Shown: positions 1 to 7,164, numbered from the stretch's first letter. The stretch is DNA of 13,205 nucleotides from Candidatus Peregrinibacteria bacterium (GCA_007133095.1 SLNK01000033.1:1-13205), one strand, 5' to 3'. Notes: a model not told the origin generated them from the sequence alone. Numbers and translations are program-made.

Positions 1-1748
1 GTAGTGGGTCTTCCATGCGGGCAAGTTGAAGGACGTTTCAGCTTTTCCAGCTGTAAAATCAGAGATTGCATTTCTTGCATATCCAACTTCTGCCCGAATT
101 TTATTGCGCTTCTGCAAGCCATGTAATTGATTATTTCCTCAATCCTTCCTTGCATAGTTGTAGGATTTTTCCCGTTTTGAATGTCATCTAAAACACCTTT
201 TATAACCTCATCGGGGTCCTGAGTTGAAAGAAAACCGGGAACTGCGTGAACCACAAATGTACTGCCTCCAAAAGATTCTATTTCAAAGCCCAATGCTTCA
301 AAAATTCCCTTTTTTTCTTCAAACAAGGAAACCTCTTCCAACGTAAGCTCTATTTGTTGCGGGACAAGCAGAGGCTGAACGGATTTTTCTTTTTTTTCAA
401 ACTGATCCATAAGGTACTCATATCGGACTCTTTCATGAGCGGCGTGTTGATCTATCAGAATCAAACCGTCTTCATTTTCCGCGACTATGTAAGAATTTGA
501 GACTTGGCTGATGGCTCTTGTTATAGTTTTTTCATCGAGATCGCGAATGTTTTTTTGATCACGAGCTTTGAGCAGCTGACGTGAAAAGTCTATGGCGTAT
601 TGAGCGCTTTCGGATGGGCGGCGATCTGGATATGAACGATTTGAAGATTGCTTTCCGGATGACGGAGAATTTTTATCAAAATCAGCGCCGGAATGAGAAG
701 TGTCGGATTGAGGTTTTGACGGGAATTTCATAAAAGAATCCGAAGCATGATGAATAAGGTTGGATTTTTCCAAAGCCGTTTTAACTGAGCCGTAAACAGC
801 TCTGATTATGGTTTCCTGGTCCTCAAAACGAATTTCAATTTTGCGCGGATGGACATTTACATCGATCAAAGACGGATCAATTTGCATATTCAAAATAAAA
901 ACCGGTTTTTTATGTTCCATCAGCATTGAGTGGTACGCGTCTTTTATTCTGTTTGCCAAAAGAAAATGTTGAATGGGACGGCCGTTAACAAAAATATATT
1001 GATGCTGGGAAGTGCTTCTGCTCAAAAGAGGCTTTCCTATAAATCCTTCTATTTTTACTTCGGTTCCTCCGTAGAAAATAGGGATCATGGCATCGGCGGT
1101 ATTTTTACCGAAAACATCGGCTATTCTTGAAAGGAGGTCGGAAGATTTTGGGAAGTCGCTTACAATTTTTTCGTTATGAATCAATTTAAACGCGATATCC
1201 GGATGTGCCAGAGCAATTGTGTTTATAAGGGAACTGATATGTCCGAATTCGGTGCTTTCCCGCTTAAGATATTTTTGTCTTGCCGGAGTATTGAAAAACA
1301 ATTCATAAACTTCAACACGCGTGCCGTCACTCATCCCAACATCCTTCACGCCAACAATCTCTCCGCCCACACAATCAATTTGGCTCCCCCCAACCTCGCC
1401 GGCACGCTTACTCTTAACGCTCATCTTGGAAACCGATGCGATACTGGCCAAAGCCTCTCCCCTAAAACCCATCGTGGCAATTTTCCACAAATCCGCTTCT
1501 CCGGAAATCTTGCTTGTGGCATGGCGTTGAATGGCTAACTCAAGATCTTCCCGAGACATCCCGCATCCGTTATCAATCACTTTAATAAAAGTGCCTCCGC
1601 CGTCCTTTACATCAATGGTAATACTGTCCGCCCCGGAATCCAGACTGTTTTCAACAAGCTCCTTCACAACGGAAGAAGGTCTTTCCACAACCTCACCCGC
1701 GGCAATTTGATTAACCAGATTTTCGGGCAGAATTTTTATCAACGACAT
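1..1748 (-). CDS. mutL: DNA mismatch repair protein MutL, endonuclease type (3' end beyond window)
   Basis: MutL couples mismatch recognition by MutS to strand incision. The frame is open from ATG at 1748 to the window edge (582 full codons), so only a short C-terminal tail is missing. The N-terminal GHKL ATPase is clear: ELVENSLDSGA (catalytic Glu33 and Asn34), DNGCGM and GFRGEAL. A polar, Ser/Lys-rich linker follows at roughly residues 345-400. The C-terminal domain has the metal-binding nuclease motif DQHAAHERVRYE (433-444, fits DQHA-x2-E-x4-E), an ACRSA segment, and CPHGRPT (576-582). These mark a nicking MutL of the Bacillus/eukaryotic kind, not the MutH-dependent E. coli kind. QPLLVP (458-463) fits the MutL clamp-binding motif. 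The gene starts 8 nt after mutS, so the two are almost certainly co-transcribed; no Shine-Dalgarno is evident. Confidence 0.97.
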   Translation of the reverse strand, partial: MSLIKILPENLVNQIAAGEVVERPSSVVKELVENSLDSGADSITIDVKDGGGTFIKVIDNGCGMSREDLELAIQRHATSKISGEADLWKIATMGFRGEALASIASVSKMSVKSKRAGEVGGSQIDCVGGEIVGVKDVGMSDGTRVEVYELFFNTPARQKYLKRESTEFGHISSLINTIALAHPDIAFKLIHNEKIVSDFPKSSDLLSRIADVFGKNTADAMIPIFYGGTEVKIEGFIGKPLLSRSTSQHQYIFVNGRPIQHFLLANRIKDAYHSMLMEHKKPVFILNMQIDPSLIDVNVHPRKIEIRFEDQETIIRAVYGSVKTALEKSNLIHHASDSFMKFPSKPQSDTSHSGADFDKNSPSSGKQSSNRSYPDRRPSESAQYAIDFSRQLLKARDQKNIRDLDEKTITRAISQVSNSYIVAENEDGLILIDQHAAHERVRYEYLMDQFEKKEKSVQPLLVPQQIELTLEEVSLFEEKKGIFEALGFEIESFGGSTFVVHAVPGFLSTQDPDEVIKGVLDDIQNGKNPTTMQGRIEEIINYMACRSAIKFGQKLDMQEMQSLILQLEKLKRPSTCPHGRPT

Positions 1749-1756
1749 AAAGGAAA

Positions 1757-4342
1757 TTATTTTAACTTCTTTTTAATTCTCGCCAAATGTTCAAGCGCTT
1801 CAAGGGGAGTCATATTGTTGGGATCTATCTCCCCCAACTCTCCTATGATCTTTTTATGCTCTCTAAATTCTCCGGAGTCAAATAATTGAGCTTGATCAAC
1901 GGGCTTGCTTTTCTTCTTGATCTGACCGTGTTCAAGTTCACTCAAAACACCTCTTGCTCTACTTACGATACTCACCGGCAAACCGGCCAACTTCGCGACC
2001 TCAATACCGTAACTTTTATCAATGCCTCCTTCGACGACTTTATACAAAAACACGACACCGTCCTTTTCTGTCTCTTTCACCGCCACACTCAAATTGCGGG
2101 CCTTCGTGAGTTGTAACGCGAGCTCTATAAGCTCGTGATAATGCGTCGCAAAAAGTGTCTTTGCCCCAAGTTCATCATGGATGAATTCGCTTACCGCCCA
2201 AGCAATACTGACACCGTCATAAGTGGAAGTCCCTCGTCCGAGCTCGTCCAAAATTATCAAACTTTTCTCCGTTGCGTTATTCAAAATATAGGAAGCCTCG
2301 GTCATCTCGACCATGAAAGTGCTTTCCCCCCGCGCAAGATTGTCAGACGCCCCGACTCGTGTAAAAATCCGATCAACCGGAGAAATCACAACTTTTTCCG
2401 CCGGAACAAAACTTCCTATCTGCGCCATTAAAACGATGATTGCGGTTTGCCTCAAATAAGTGGACTTGCCTCCCATGTTAGGGCCGGTCACAAGCAAAAA
2501 CCTCTTGGCATCATCAAATTCGCAGTCATTGGGGATAAACTCATTATTAGAGCCCATCTTTTCAATGACCGGATGCCTACCCCCGATAATCCTTAGAATG
2601 CCGCCGCTCGCTTCCGCTCGCGGCCCTCCTTCCGCTCCCGGCCTCGCCTCCACAATCTCCGGCTTGCAATAATTATTTTTCACAGCCACATAAGCCAAAT
2701 TGGACAAAGAATCCAAAGCCCCGATCATCCGGGCATTCGTCTGTATTTTTACAATTTCTTTCACCACGGCCATCCGCACGCCGTAAAAAAGTTCATACTC
2801 CAACTCCTTGATTCTATCTTCGGCGGTGAGAATTTTTTCTTCATAATCTTTCAGCTCTGGAGTGATGAACCGTTCCGCATTCACCAAAGTCTGCTTGCGG
2901 ATATAATCCTCCGGAACCGCGGAAAGATTTGACTTGCTTATCTCTATATAATAGCCAAAAACCTTATTAAACTTCACTTTAAGCGAACTTATTCCCGTAC
3001 GCTTAGCCTCTCTCTCCTGAAGGTCCCGAAGAAAAGTTTTTCCCTCGGTGCTTATTTTTTTCAGTTCATCCAGCTCGTCATTATAACCGAGCTTTATCAT
3101 TCCGCCATCTCGGACGGAAATGGGGGCTTCCTCCTCAATCGCCTTCACAACCAGCTCAATCAGCTCCTCAAGCGGATCAAGTTGGGAGTTAATGTCCTGC
3201 AGCCGCCCTTGCGTCAAATCCTTTATTTTCGGAATCGCTTGCAGAGACTGCTTCATCGCGTTCAAGTCCCGCGCGTTTCCGGTTCCCAGACTCAATCTAC
3301 CAAGCAGCCTTTCGATATCATAAACATTTTTTAGACTCTCTCTCATTTCCCGCAAAAGATTGGAATCCTGCGAAAAAACTTCCACTTTATCCAATCGATT
3401 TTTAATCTTCTCCACATCCAAAAGCGGATGCAAAAGCCAATTTCTCAGCATGCGCCCGCCCATCGGAGTCATGGTTTGATCCAAAACCCAAATCAAACTA
3501 CCCTCTTTTTTGTTATCACGATTTGTGAAAAAAAGCTCCAGATTTCTGATCAGAGCTTCATCCAAAGGCATAAAATCCGAAATGCGATAAAAAGAAATTT
3601 TCCTAATGTGTTTCAAGTCCGTTTTCTGAGTTTCCTTCAGATAATCCAGAAGCAAACCGGAAGCATTAACAGCCGCGGGCCGATCTTCAAGGCCGAACGG
3701 TTGCAATGAGTTCAAATCGAAATTTTTCTTTAGCAACTCCTCCGCCTCTCCAAAATATTCATGCCTGAAAATATACATCTCCGATTTGAACAGGCATTTT
3801 AGTTTCTCCAAAAGCTCCTCCCCGCAAACACATTCCGCCGGATTTATCCTCAGTACCTCCGCCCTAAGTTCCGTCGGATCCTTTATTTCCGTACACCGAA
3901 ACTGGCCGGTGGTAACATCAACATACGCAAACCCGAAGCCTTCCTTCTCCGCGACAATCGCCGCCGCGTAATTATTGGCTTTTTGGTCGATTATGTTTTC
4001 GTCAAAAGTCGTGCCGGGAGTAACAACTCTTATAACTTCGCGCTCAACAATTCCTTTGCCGGTCGGCTCCGTAACCTGATCGCAAATCGCAACTTTCTTG
4101 CCGGCCCTGGTAAGTTTTGAAAGATACGATTCAACAGCATGATAGGGGATCCCGCACATTGGGGTTTTATGCTCACCATTTTTATTGCGCGCGGTCAAAG
4201 TAATTTGCAAAATCCCGGACGCCTCAATCGCATCCTCAAAAAACATTTCATAAAAGTCCCCAAGCCGAAACATCAGAATGCAATCTTTATACTTCTCCTT
4301 CACCTGCTTGTATTGCGCCATCATCGGCGTTAGCTTTATCAT
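1757..4342 (-). CDS. mutS: DNA mismatch repair protein MutS
   Basis: This 861-residue protein has normal bacterial MutS length. It binds mismatches and small loops and recruits MutL using ATP. The mismatch-reading Phe-x-Glu is FYE at 30-32. Core and clamp domains follow, then the ABC-type ATPase with Walker A GPNMGGKST (about 620-628), Walker B with signature LDELGRGTS (about 698-706) and the ATHYHE switch (about 732-737). The C-terminal tail has QAQLF (817-821), a likely beta-clamp peptide. Odd: residues 566-581 are a GC-rich Ala/Gly/Glu/Arg/Pro insert between the KPEIVE and ILRIIGGRHPV segments, where relatives normally run straight on; it is listed separately. The ATG at 4342 lies 8 nt after a -10 box, suggesting a leaderless start. 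Met7/Met8 are alternatives without a visible ribosome binding site. Confidence 0.98.
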   Translation of the reverse strand: MIKLTPMMAQYKQVKEKYKDCILMFRLGDFYEMFFEDAIEASGILQITLTARNKNGEHKTPMCGIPYHAVESYLSKLTRAGKKVAICDQVTEPTGKGIVEREVIRVVTPGTTFDENIIDQKANNYAAAIVAEKEGFGFAYVDVTTGQFRCTEIKDPTELRAEVLRINPAECVCGEELLEKLKCLFKSEMYIFRHEYFGEAEELLKKNFDLNSLQPFGLEDRPAAVNASGLLLDYLKETQKTDLKHIRKISFYRISDFMPLDEALIRNLELFFTNRDNKKEGSLIWVLDQTMTPMGGRMLRNWLLHPLLDVEKIKNRLDKVEVFSQDSNLLREMRESLKNVYDIERLLGRLSLGTGNARDLNAMKQSLQAIPKIKDLTQGRLQDINSQLDPLEELIELVVKAIEEEAPISVRDGGMIKLGYNDELDELKKISTEGKTFLRDLQEREAKRTGISSLKVKFNKVFGYYIEISKSNLSAVPEDYIRKQTLVNAERFITPELKDYEEKILTAEDRIKELEYELFYGVRMAVVKEIVKIQTNARMIGALDSLSNLAYVAVKNNYCKPEIVEARPGAEGGPRAEASGGILRIIGGRHPVIEKMGSNNEFIPNDCEFDDAKRFLLVTGPNMGGKSTYLRQTAIIVLMAQIGSFVPAEKVVISPVDRIFTRVGASDNLARGESTFMVEMTEASYILNNATEKSLIILDELGRGTSTYDGVSIAWAVSEFIHDELGAKTLFATHYHELIELALQLTKARNLSVAVKETEKDGVVFLYKVVEGGIDKSYGIEVAKLAGLPVSIVSRARGVLSELEHGQIKKKSKPVDQAQLFDSGEFREHKKIIGELGEIDPNNMTPLEALEHLARIKKKLK
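2600..2647 (-). repeat. In-frame GC-rich tandem duplication inside mutS
   Basis: These 48 nt encode ARPGAEGGPRAEASGG and are much richer in G+C than the gene around them. On the coding strand two 18-nt units are adjacent: GGCCGGGAGCGGAAGGAG and GGCCGCGAGCGGAAGCGA. They share the 15-base word GGCCG[G/C]GAGCGGAAG. The period is six codons, so the reading frame survives. The insert sits just before the ATPase domain in what is usually a short connection. It could be a slipped-strand duplication or a domesticated fragment of a dispersed repeat. Confidence 0.75.
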
Positions 4343-4350
4343 GGGCGATC

Positions 4351-4380
4351 ATTCTATCCCACCGATACCCGCAATGTCAA
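4351..4380 (-). promoter_or_regulatory. Predicted mutS promoter
   Basis: On the minus strand a consensus -35 TTGACA (4375-4380) is separated by 18 nt from TAGAAT (4351-4356). Only 8 nt lie between the -10 and the mutS ATG, so initiation 6-8 nt downstream would give an mRNA with a 5' leader of 0-2 nt. It would let mutS-mutL be expressed independently of dinB and the tRNA. Confidence 0.65.
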
Positions 4381-4422
4381 AAATCGTTCAGCAACGAATA
4401 AATATCGATGGCGGGATTTTCC

Positions 4423-4498
4423 TGGAGCCACTACCCGGATTTGAACCGGGGACCTCTGCTTTACGAAAGCATTGCTCTACCAGCTGAGCTATAGTGGC
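4423..4498 (-). tRNA. tRNA-Thr (anticodon CGU)
   Basis: A 76-nt cloverleaf reads on the minus strand. The acceptor stem is GCCACTA/TAGTGGC, the D stem GCTC/GAGC, the anticodon loop TTCGTAA (anticodon CGT, reads ACG), and the T stem CCCGG/CCGGG with loop TTCAAAT. The discriminator is T and CCA is encoded. The anticodon stem closes with an A27.G43 mismatch over four Watson-Crick pairs. The 5' end is 3 nt beyond the dinB stop and the 3' end is 80 nt before the mutS start. The acceptor pairing can extend two further base pairs outward (GA/TC), but the encoded CCA fixes the mature end. Confidence 0.95.
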
Positions 4499-4501
4499 TC
4501 G

Positions 4502-5623
4502 TCAGCCGGTATTATCCTCAAAAAGATTCAAATTGTAAACTTTCGAAATTCCCGAAACGCCGACACCAATCAGTCTCAATTTGGATATATCACCGGATTT
4601 GGATAAGAACAATTTTCGCGCTTCCGGCAAAATCTTACCGCTTGTGCAAGCGGATTCCCCAAGATTGAATTGAGCCCCGACATCTTCAAAAAATTTACCA
4701 TCGCCTCCATCGCTCCGGTAATGGCGAACCTTCACAAAAACAACCCGCGCCTTAAGTCCCTCCGCGCGCAATCTTGAGAGAACATTCAAACAAAGTTTTC
4801 TTAAAGAATCCAAAGCCTCTTTCTCGCTCACCGGCGGCTTGTAAAAAGTATGCTCTTTCGAAATCGACTTCGGCAGTTCTTTTTCAAAAACAACTTCCGA
4901 ATTATCAACGCCGTTCGCTTTTTTCCAAAGAGAAAGCGCACCCGCGCCAAAAAGCTCTACAACCTCGTTTGCATCAAGCTTCGCCACATCCCCGATTTTA
5001 TGGAATCCGTATCTCTCAAGAACGCTAAAAGTTTTCGGACCGATTCCGGGCAAAGCTCTCAAACTCAAAGGAGCCAAAAAAGCCGCTTCTTTTCCATACG
5101 GAACAATCGTTAGCTTTTTGGGTTTATTCATTCCGGAAGCAACTTTTGCGACAGTTTTTCCGCTCGCAAGACCTCCGGAAACGGACAACCCCAATTTCTC
5201 ACGAACTTCAATCAAAGTCCTTCTTGCCAACTCTTCGGCGGCTTCACCGGAGAAATTCACGGTTTCCGTTAAGTCCAAAAACCCCTCGTCAATAGACATC
5301 ATTTCGATTTTTTGAGTGTAATCGGTGAAGATTTTATACATTCCCTCGGAGAATTCCCTGTAAGCCTTAAAATTCCCGGGAACCACCATGGCTTGTGGAC
5401 ATTTCTTTCTGGCAAGATACATCGGCATTGCGGAATGAATGCCGAAAGCTCTGGCCTCATAACTTGCCGCGGAAACAATTCCATTATTCCCGGAGTCGGA
5501 TCCCACAAGCACCGGCTTGCCCTTCAACGTGGGATTCAAAATCTGCTCAACACTGGCAAAAAAAGCGTCCGCATCCACATGCAAAATATGACGCTTCTCT
5601 TGTTGTAATTTCAACTCAAACAT
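4502..5623 (-). CDS. dinB: DNA polymerase IV (Y-family translesion polymerase)
   Basis: The product is 373 residues when read from ATG at 5623; a TTG one codon upstream is less likely. DinB copies damaged templates with low fidelity. Visible: HVDADAFFASVEQ (metal-binding Asp17), SIDEGFLDLT (Asp112 and catalytic Glu113), YEARAFGIHSAMP of the fingers, a helix-hairpin-helix thumb segment LRALPGIGPKTFSVLERYG, and a little-finger domain. The C-terminus NLNLFEDNTG fits the QLxLF clamp-binding peptide (364-368). The ATG overlaps the relE stop by one base (TGATG), implying translational coupling. The TGA stop lies 3 nt from the tRNA-Thr. Control by the nearby LexA is plausible, but no matching LexA box was seen immediately upstream of this gene set. 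Confidence 0.97.
   Translation of the reverse strand: MFELKLQQEKRHILHVDADAFFASVEQILNPTLKGKPVLVGSDSGNNGIVSAASYEARAFGIHSAMPMYLARKKCPQAMVVPGNFKAYREFSEGMYKIFTDYTQKIEMMSIDEGFLDLTETVNFSGEAAEELARRTLIEVREKLGLSVSGGLASGKTVAKVASGMNKPKKLTIVPYGKEAAFLAPLSLRALPGIGPKTFSVLERYGFHKIGDVAKLDANEVVELFGAGALSLWKKANGVDNSEVVFEKELPKSISKEHTFYKPPVSEKEALDSLRKLCLNVLSRLRAEGLKARVVFVKVRHYRSDGGDGKFFEDVGAQFNLGESACTSGKILPEARKLFLSKSGDISKLRLIGVGVSGISKVYNLNLFEDNTG
4511..4539 (-). promoter_or_regulatory. Predicted tRNA-Thr promoter inside dinB
   Basis: On the minus strand TTTACA (4534-4539) and GATAAT (4511-4516) are 17 nt apart within the last codons of dinB. Initiation about 7 nt further on would start RNA near 4504, leaving roughly six nt before the mature tRNA 5' end. 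The tRNA therefore need not depend on the dinB transcript. Confidence 0.5.
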
Positions 5624-5838
5624 CAAAGATTTTTATAGGATTGCTCGTCCCTCTTGGTGATTTTTACGATTTCCACGCCATCATTTTTTAATTTTTTAAA
5701 AACAAGCCTGTATTTGCCCAGTCTGAATCTGTAATGATTTTTCAGTCCCGTTAATTTTGTGAGCCCCGGGATTCGAGTAAAATCTTTCTTTAATTGAAAC
5801 ATAAGTAGCATAAAAGCTTCGAGCTCTTTTTTGTTCAT
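5623..5838 (-). CDS. RelE/ParE-family toxin, short form
   Basis: This 71-residue protein has the C-terminal half of a RelE-fold toxin: a Leu-Gly-Leu turn, then HYRFRLGKYRLVFKKL, a beta strand VEIVKITKRD and a short tail. In relatives the matching segment reads roughly like xYRxRxGxYRxxY. Typical family members are about 85-95 residues and begin with a strand plus two helices. Here only part of that N-terminal region is present, and an in-frame stop lies two codons upstream of the ATG, so no longer start exists. The start overlaps the antitoxin stop (TAATG) and the stop overlaps the dinB start. Toxins of this fold usually cleave ribosome-bound mRNA or target gyrase; which one applies cannot be told. 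The Arg residues of the YRFR...YR block remain, so activity is possible but unproven. Confidence 0.75.
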   Translation of the reverse strand: MNKKELEAFMLLMFQLKKDFTRIPGLTKLTGLKNHYRFRLGKYRLVFKKLKNDGVEIVKITKRDEQSYKNL

Positions 5839-6077
5839 TACTTAATTTGCTTAAGCATTTTTATCATTTCATCGGGGGAGATACCCTTACCTTCGTTATC
5901 ACGATCCGCGTCGAAAACGACGCTTTCTCCCTCAATTTCCTCCAGTTTTACCGGCTTTAAAATAATTTTGTCTTCATTGATCAGCATAAGAAAATCCTCG
6001 GTGTTAAATTGTCCGCGCCACTGCTTAGGCAAGGTGATTTGACCTTTTGTTGTGGTTTTTACGATTTTTGAGGGCAT
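5838..6077 (-). CDS. AbrB/SpoVT-type antitoxin and autoregulator
   Basis: A 79-residue protein opens with a swapped-hairpin AbrB/MazE-like DNA-binding domain: KTTTKGQITLPKQWRGQF, then LMLINEDKIILKPV. A hydrophilic stretch and a terminal helix (SPDEMIKMLKQIK) follow; in this family that part normally wraps the toxin. Antitoxin first, toxin second, with a TAATG junction is the classical type II arrangement. The partner is the RelE-like protein just downstream. No clear Shine-Dalgarno precedes the ATG. It probably represses its own operon, and through read-through would also influence dinB. Confidence 0.85.
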   Translation of the reverse strand: MPSKIVKTTTKGQITLPKQWRGQFNTEDFLMLINEDKIILKPVKLEEIEGESVVFDADRDNEGKGISPDEMIKMLKQIK

Positions 6078-6143
6078 GATGATAGGTGATAATAAAGCAG
6101 TAAAGCAAGAACATCATACTTTCCTACTGACATCAAGCGCCGG

Positions 6144-6162
6144 CGAGCCGAAACGGCCTTCG
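6144..6162 (-). other. Small GC-rich stem-loop downstream of the 66-residue ORF
   Basis: On the minus strand GCCG-TTT-CGGC forms a 4-bp stem, extended by CGA/TCG across an AG bulge. It sits 8 nt after the stop of the basic ORF and upstream of abrB, in otherwise AT-rich DNA. There is no T-run after it, so it is not a convincing intrinsic terminator. It may attenuate or protect an RNA end. Confidence 0.3.
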
Positions 6163-6170
6163 AGTTTCTC

Positions 6171-6371
6171 CTAAAACATTGCCGTCTGATTGTCCAGTTT
6201 GTAAACGCCGTTTCTCAATTTTCTGCGCCATCCTTTGATTCTCTGCCACAAATTGCGTTTCTTTCCGTTGACTGATTTTCGCCATCCGAAAGCCGGGTTG
6301 ACTGTACTCTTATTAACTCGGACTTTCCCTTTTTTCTTTTGACTTGTGTCAATTGTGAGTGTGATAAACAT
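6171..6371 (-). CDS. Small, very basic hypothetical protein
   Basis: An ATG-to-TAG ORF of 66 residues lies in the gap between lexA and abrB. About a third of the residues are Lys or Arg, clustered in KKKGKVR, WRK, GKKR and WRRKLR. Tryptophans are spaced along it, and there is no membrane segment or signal peptide. I do not recognise a family. The charge suggests RNA or DNA binding, but such compositions also arise by chance in short ORFs. Upstream, TTTACA and an AT-rich CATATA are 17 nt apart with the ATG a few bases later, consistent with the near-leaderless starts elsewhere here. It is on the same strand as its neighbours. The alternative is non-coding DNA. Confidence 0.4.
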   Translation of the reverse strand: MFITLTIDTSQKKKGKVRVNKSTVNPAFGWRKSVNGKKRNLWQRIKGWRRKLRNGVYKLDNQTAMF

Positions 6372-6482
6372 GGTTTATATGGTTAAAAATTTTTTGATTG
6401 TAAAGTATGCTTAAGAAGCTTCAACTAACCTACCGGCCGGAGCCGAGAATTTAACGGTCTAAAAAATAGCGGGGGATATGTC

Positions 6483-7103
6483 TTAGTGGTAACGCCTTAT
6501 CAGAGCTTGTACCACTCCCTGTACCCGCAATTCGGTTTCAGGATAAATATCTTCGTACTCTTCATTTTCAGCTTTCAAATAAACCTTCCCATCTTTCTTA
6601 ATAAATCTTTTCAATGTGTTTTGATTGTCTACCAACGCGACAACAATGTCCCCGTCTCGCGGAGTTTTCTTCGTATCCACAACAACAAGATCTCCTTCAA
6701 AAATTCCCGCGTTAATCATGCTGGTTCCGGTAACTTCCAGAATAAAATGACCTTCCGCGGACTTCGCCAAATCCTCACCGACCTCCATCCAACTGTCCAC
6801 ATATTCCTCGGTCAGAACAGGCCCTCCCGCCGGAATAAATCCCAGGACCGGTAATTTAACGGCACTCGTTCCTTCAAGCCTCTCCCTGACCGATTGAAGC
6901 AACGCGATTCCGCGCGGCGTATCATCTTTCTCAATAAATCCTTTTTCTTTAAGCGCGTTCAAATGCTTCAAAATACTGTTATCCGAACTGACGTTGAAAT
7001 GTTCCCGCATCTCCCTCAAAGTTGGGGACTTACCGTAGGCGAGCTGGTATTCCTCAATAAATTTCAGCACCGCTTCCTGTTTTTCCGTAAGATGTTCAGA
7101 CAT
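6483..7103 (-). CDS. lexA: LexA repressor, self-cleaving SOS regulator
   Basis: From ATG at 7103 this is 206 residues, the usual LexA length. The N-terminal winged helix includes SPTLREMREHF and NSILKHLNALKEKGFI. The C-terminal S24 peptidase domain has the cleavage site Ala92-Gly93 in FIPAGGPV, the nucleophile Ser128 in GTSM, and the general base Lys165 in TLKRF. It should therefore self-cleave when stimulated by RecA filaments. A GTG at 7130, in frame, would add nine residues (MYAYFNHLP) and lies only 5 nt after the -10 box, so a leaderless GTG start is a real alternative. I prefer the ATG because MSEHLTEKQ matches the normal LexA N-terminus. The promoter contains two operators, so autoregulation is expected. 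Confidence 0.95.
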   Translation of the reverse strand: MSEHLTEKQEAVLKFIEEYQLAYGKSPTLREMREHFNVSSDNSILKHLNALKEKGFIEKDDTPRGIALLQSVRERLEGTSAVKLPVLGFIPAGGPVLTEEYVDSWMEVGEDLAKSAEGHFILEVTGTSMINAGIFEGDLVVVDTKKTPRDGDIVVALVDNQNTLKRFIKKDGKVYLKAENEEYEDIYPETELRVQGVVQALIRRYH

Positions 7104-7118
7104 AGGTAAATGGTTAAA

Positions 7119-7134
7119 GTAAGCGTACACTCAC
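7119..7134 (-). promoter_or_regulatory. LexA operator 2 (downstream of the -10)
   Basis: The minus strand reads GTGAGTGTACGCTTAC, fitting GTGAG-N6-CTYAC. It lies across the expected transcription start, immediately after the -10 box. It shares 11 of 16 positions with operator 1, including both half-sites but for one C/T difference. Confidence 0.7.
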
Positions 7135-7135
7135 C

Positions 7136-7164
7136 ATATTAGGTGAGCACTTACTCACTGTCAA
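7136..7164 (-). promoter_or_regulatory. Strong lexA promoter
   Basis: On the minus strand TTGACA (7159-7164) and TAATAT (7136-7141) are separated by exactly 17 nt, near-consensus for the housekeeping sigma factor. Operator 1 fills the spacer, so bound repressor would exclude polymerase. Confidence 0.85.
7143..7158 (-). promoter_or_regulatory. LexA operator 1 (inside the promoter spacer)
   Basis: The minus strand reads GTGAGTAAGTGCTCAC, a 16-bp site with perfect inverted half-sites GTGAG and CTCAC around 6 nt. It lies entirely between the -35 and -10 boxes of the lexA promoter. Its identity as a LexA box is inferred from position and from the second copy. Confidence 0.75.

Noticed and set aside
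2135..2672. Plus-strand frames inside mutS
   Set aside because: They are antisense shadows of a well-conserved gene.
6403..6418. GTAAAGTATGCTTAAG-like sequence as a third LexA box
   Set aside because: It resembles the operators, but the half-site spacing is off by one and the outer bases do not fit GTGAG-N6-CTYAC.
6436..6460. CGGC-TCCG-GCCG stem downstream of lexA as a terminator
   Set aside because: The stem is only 4-5 bp and is not followed by a T-run.
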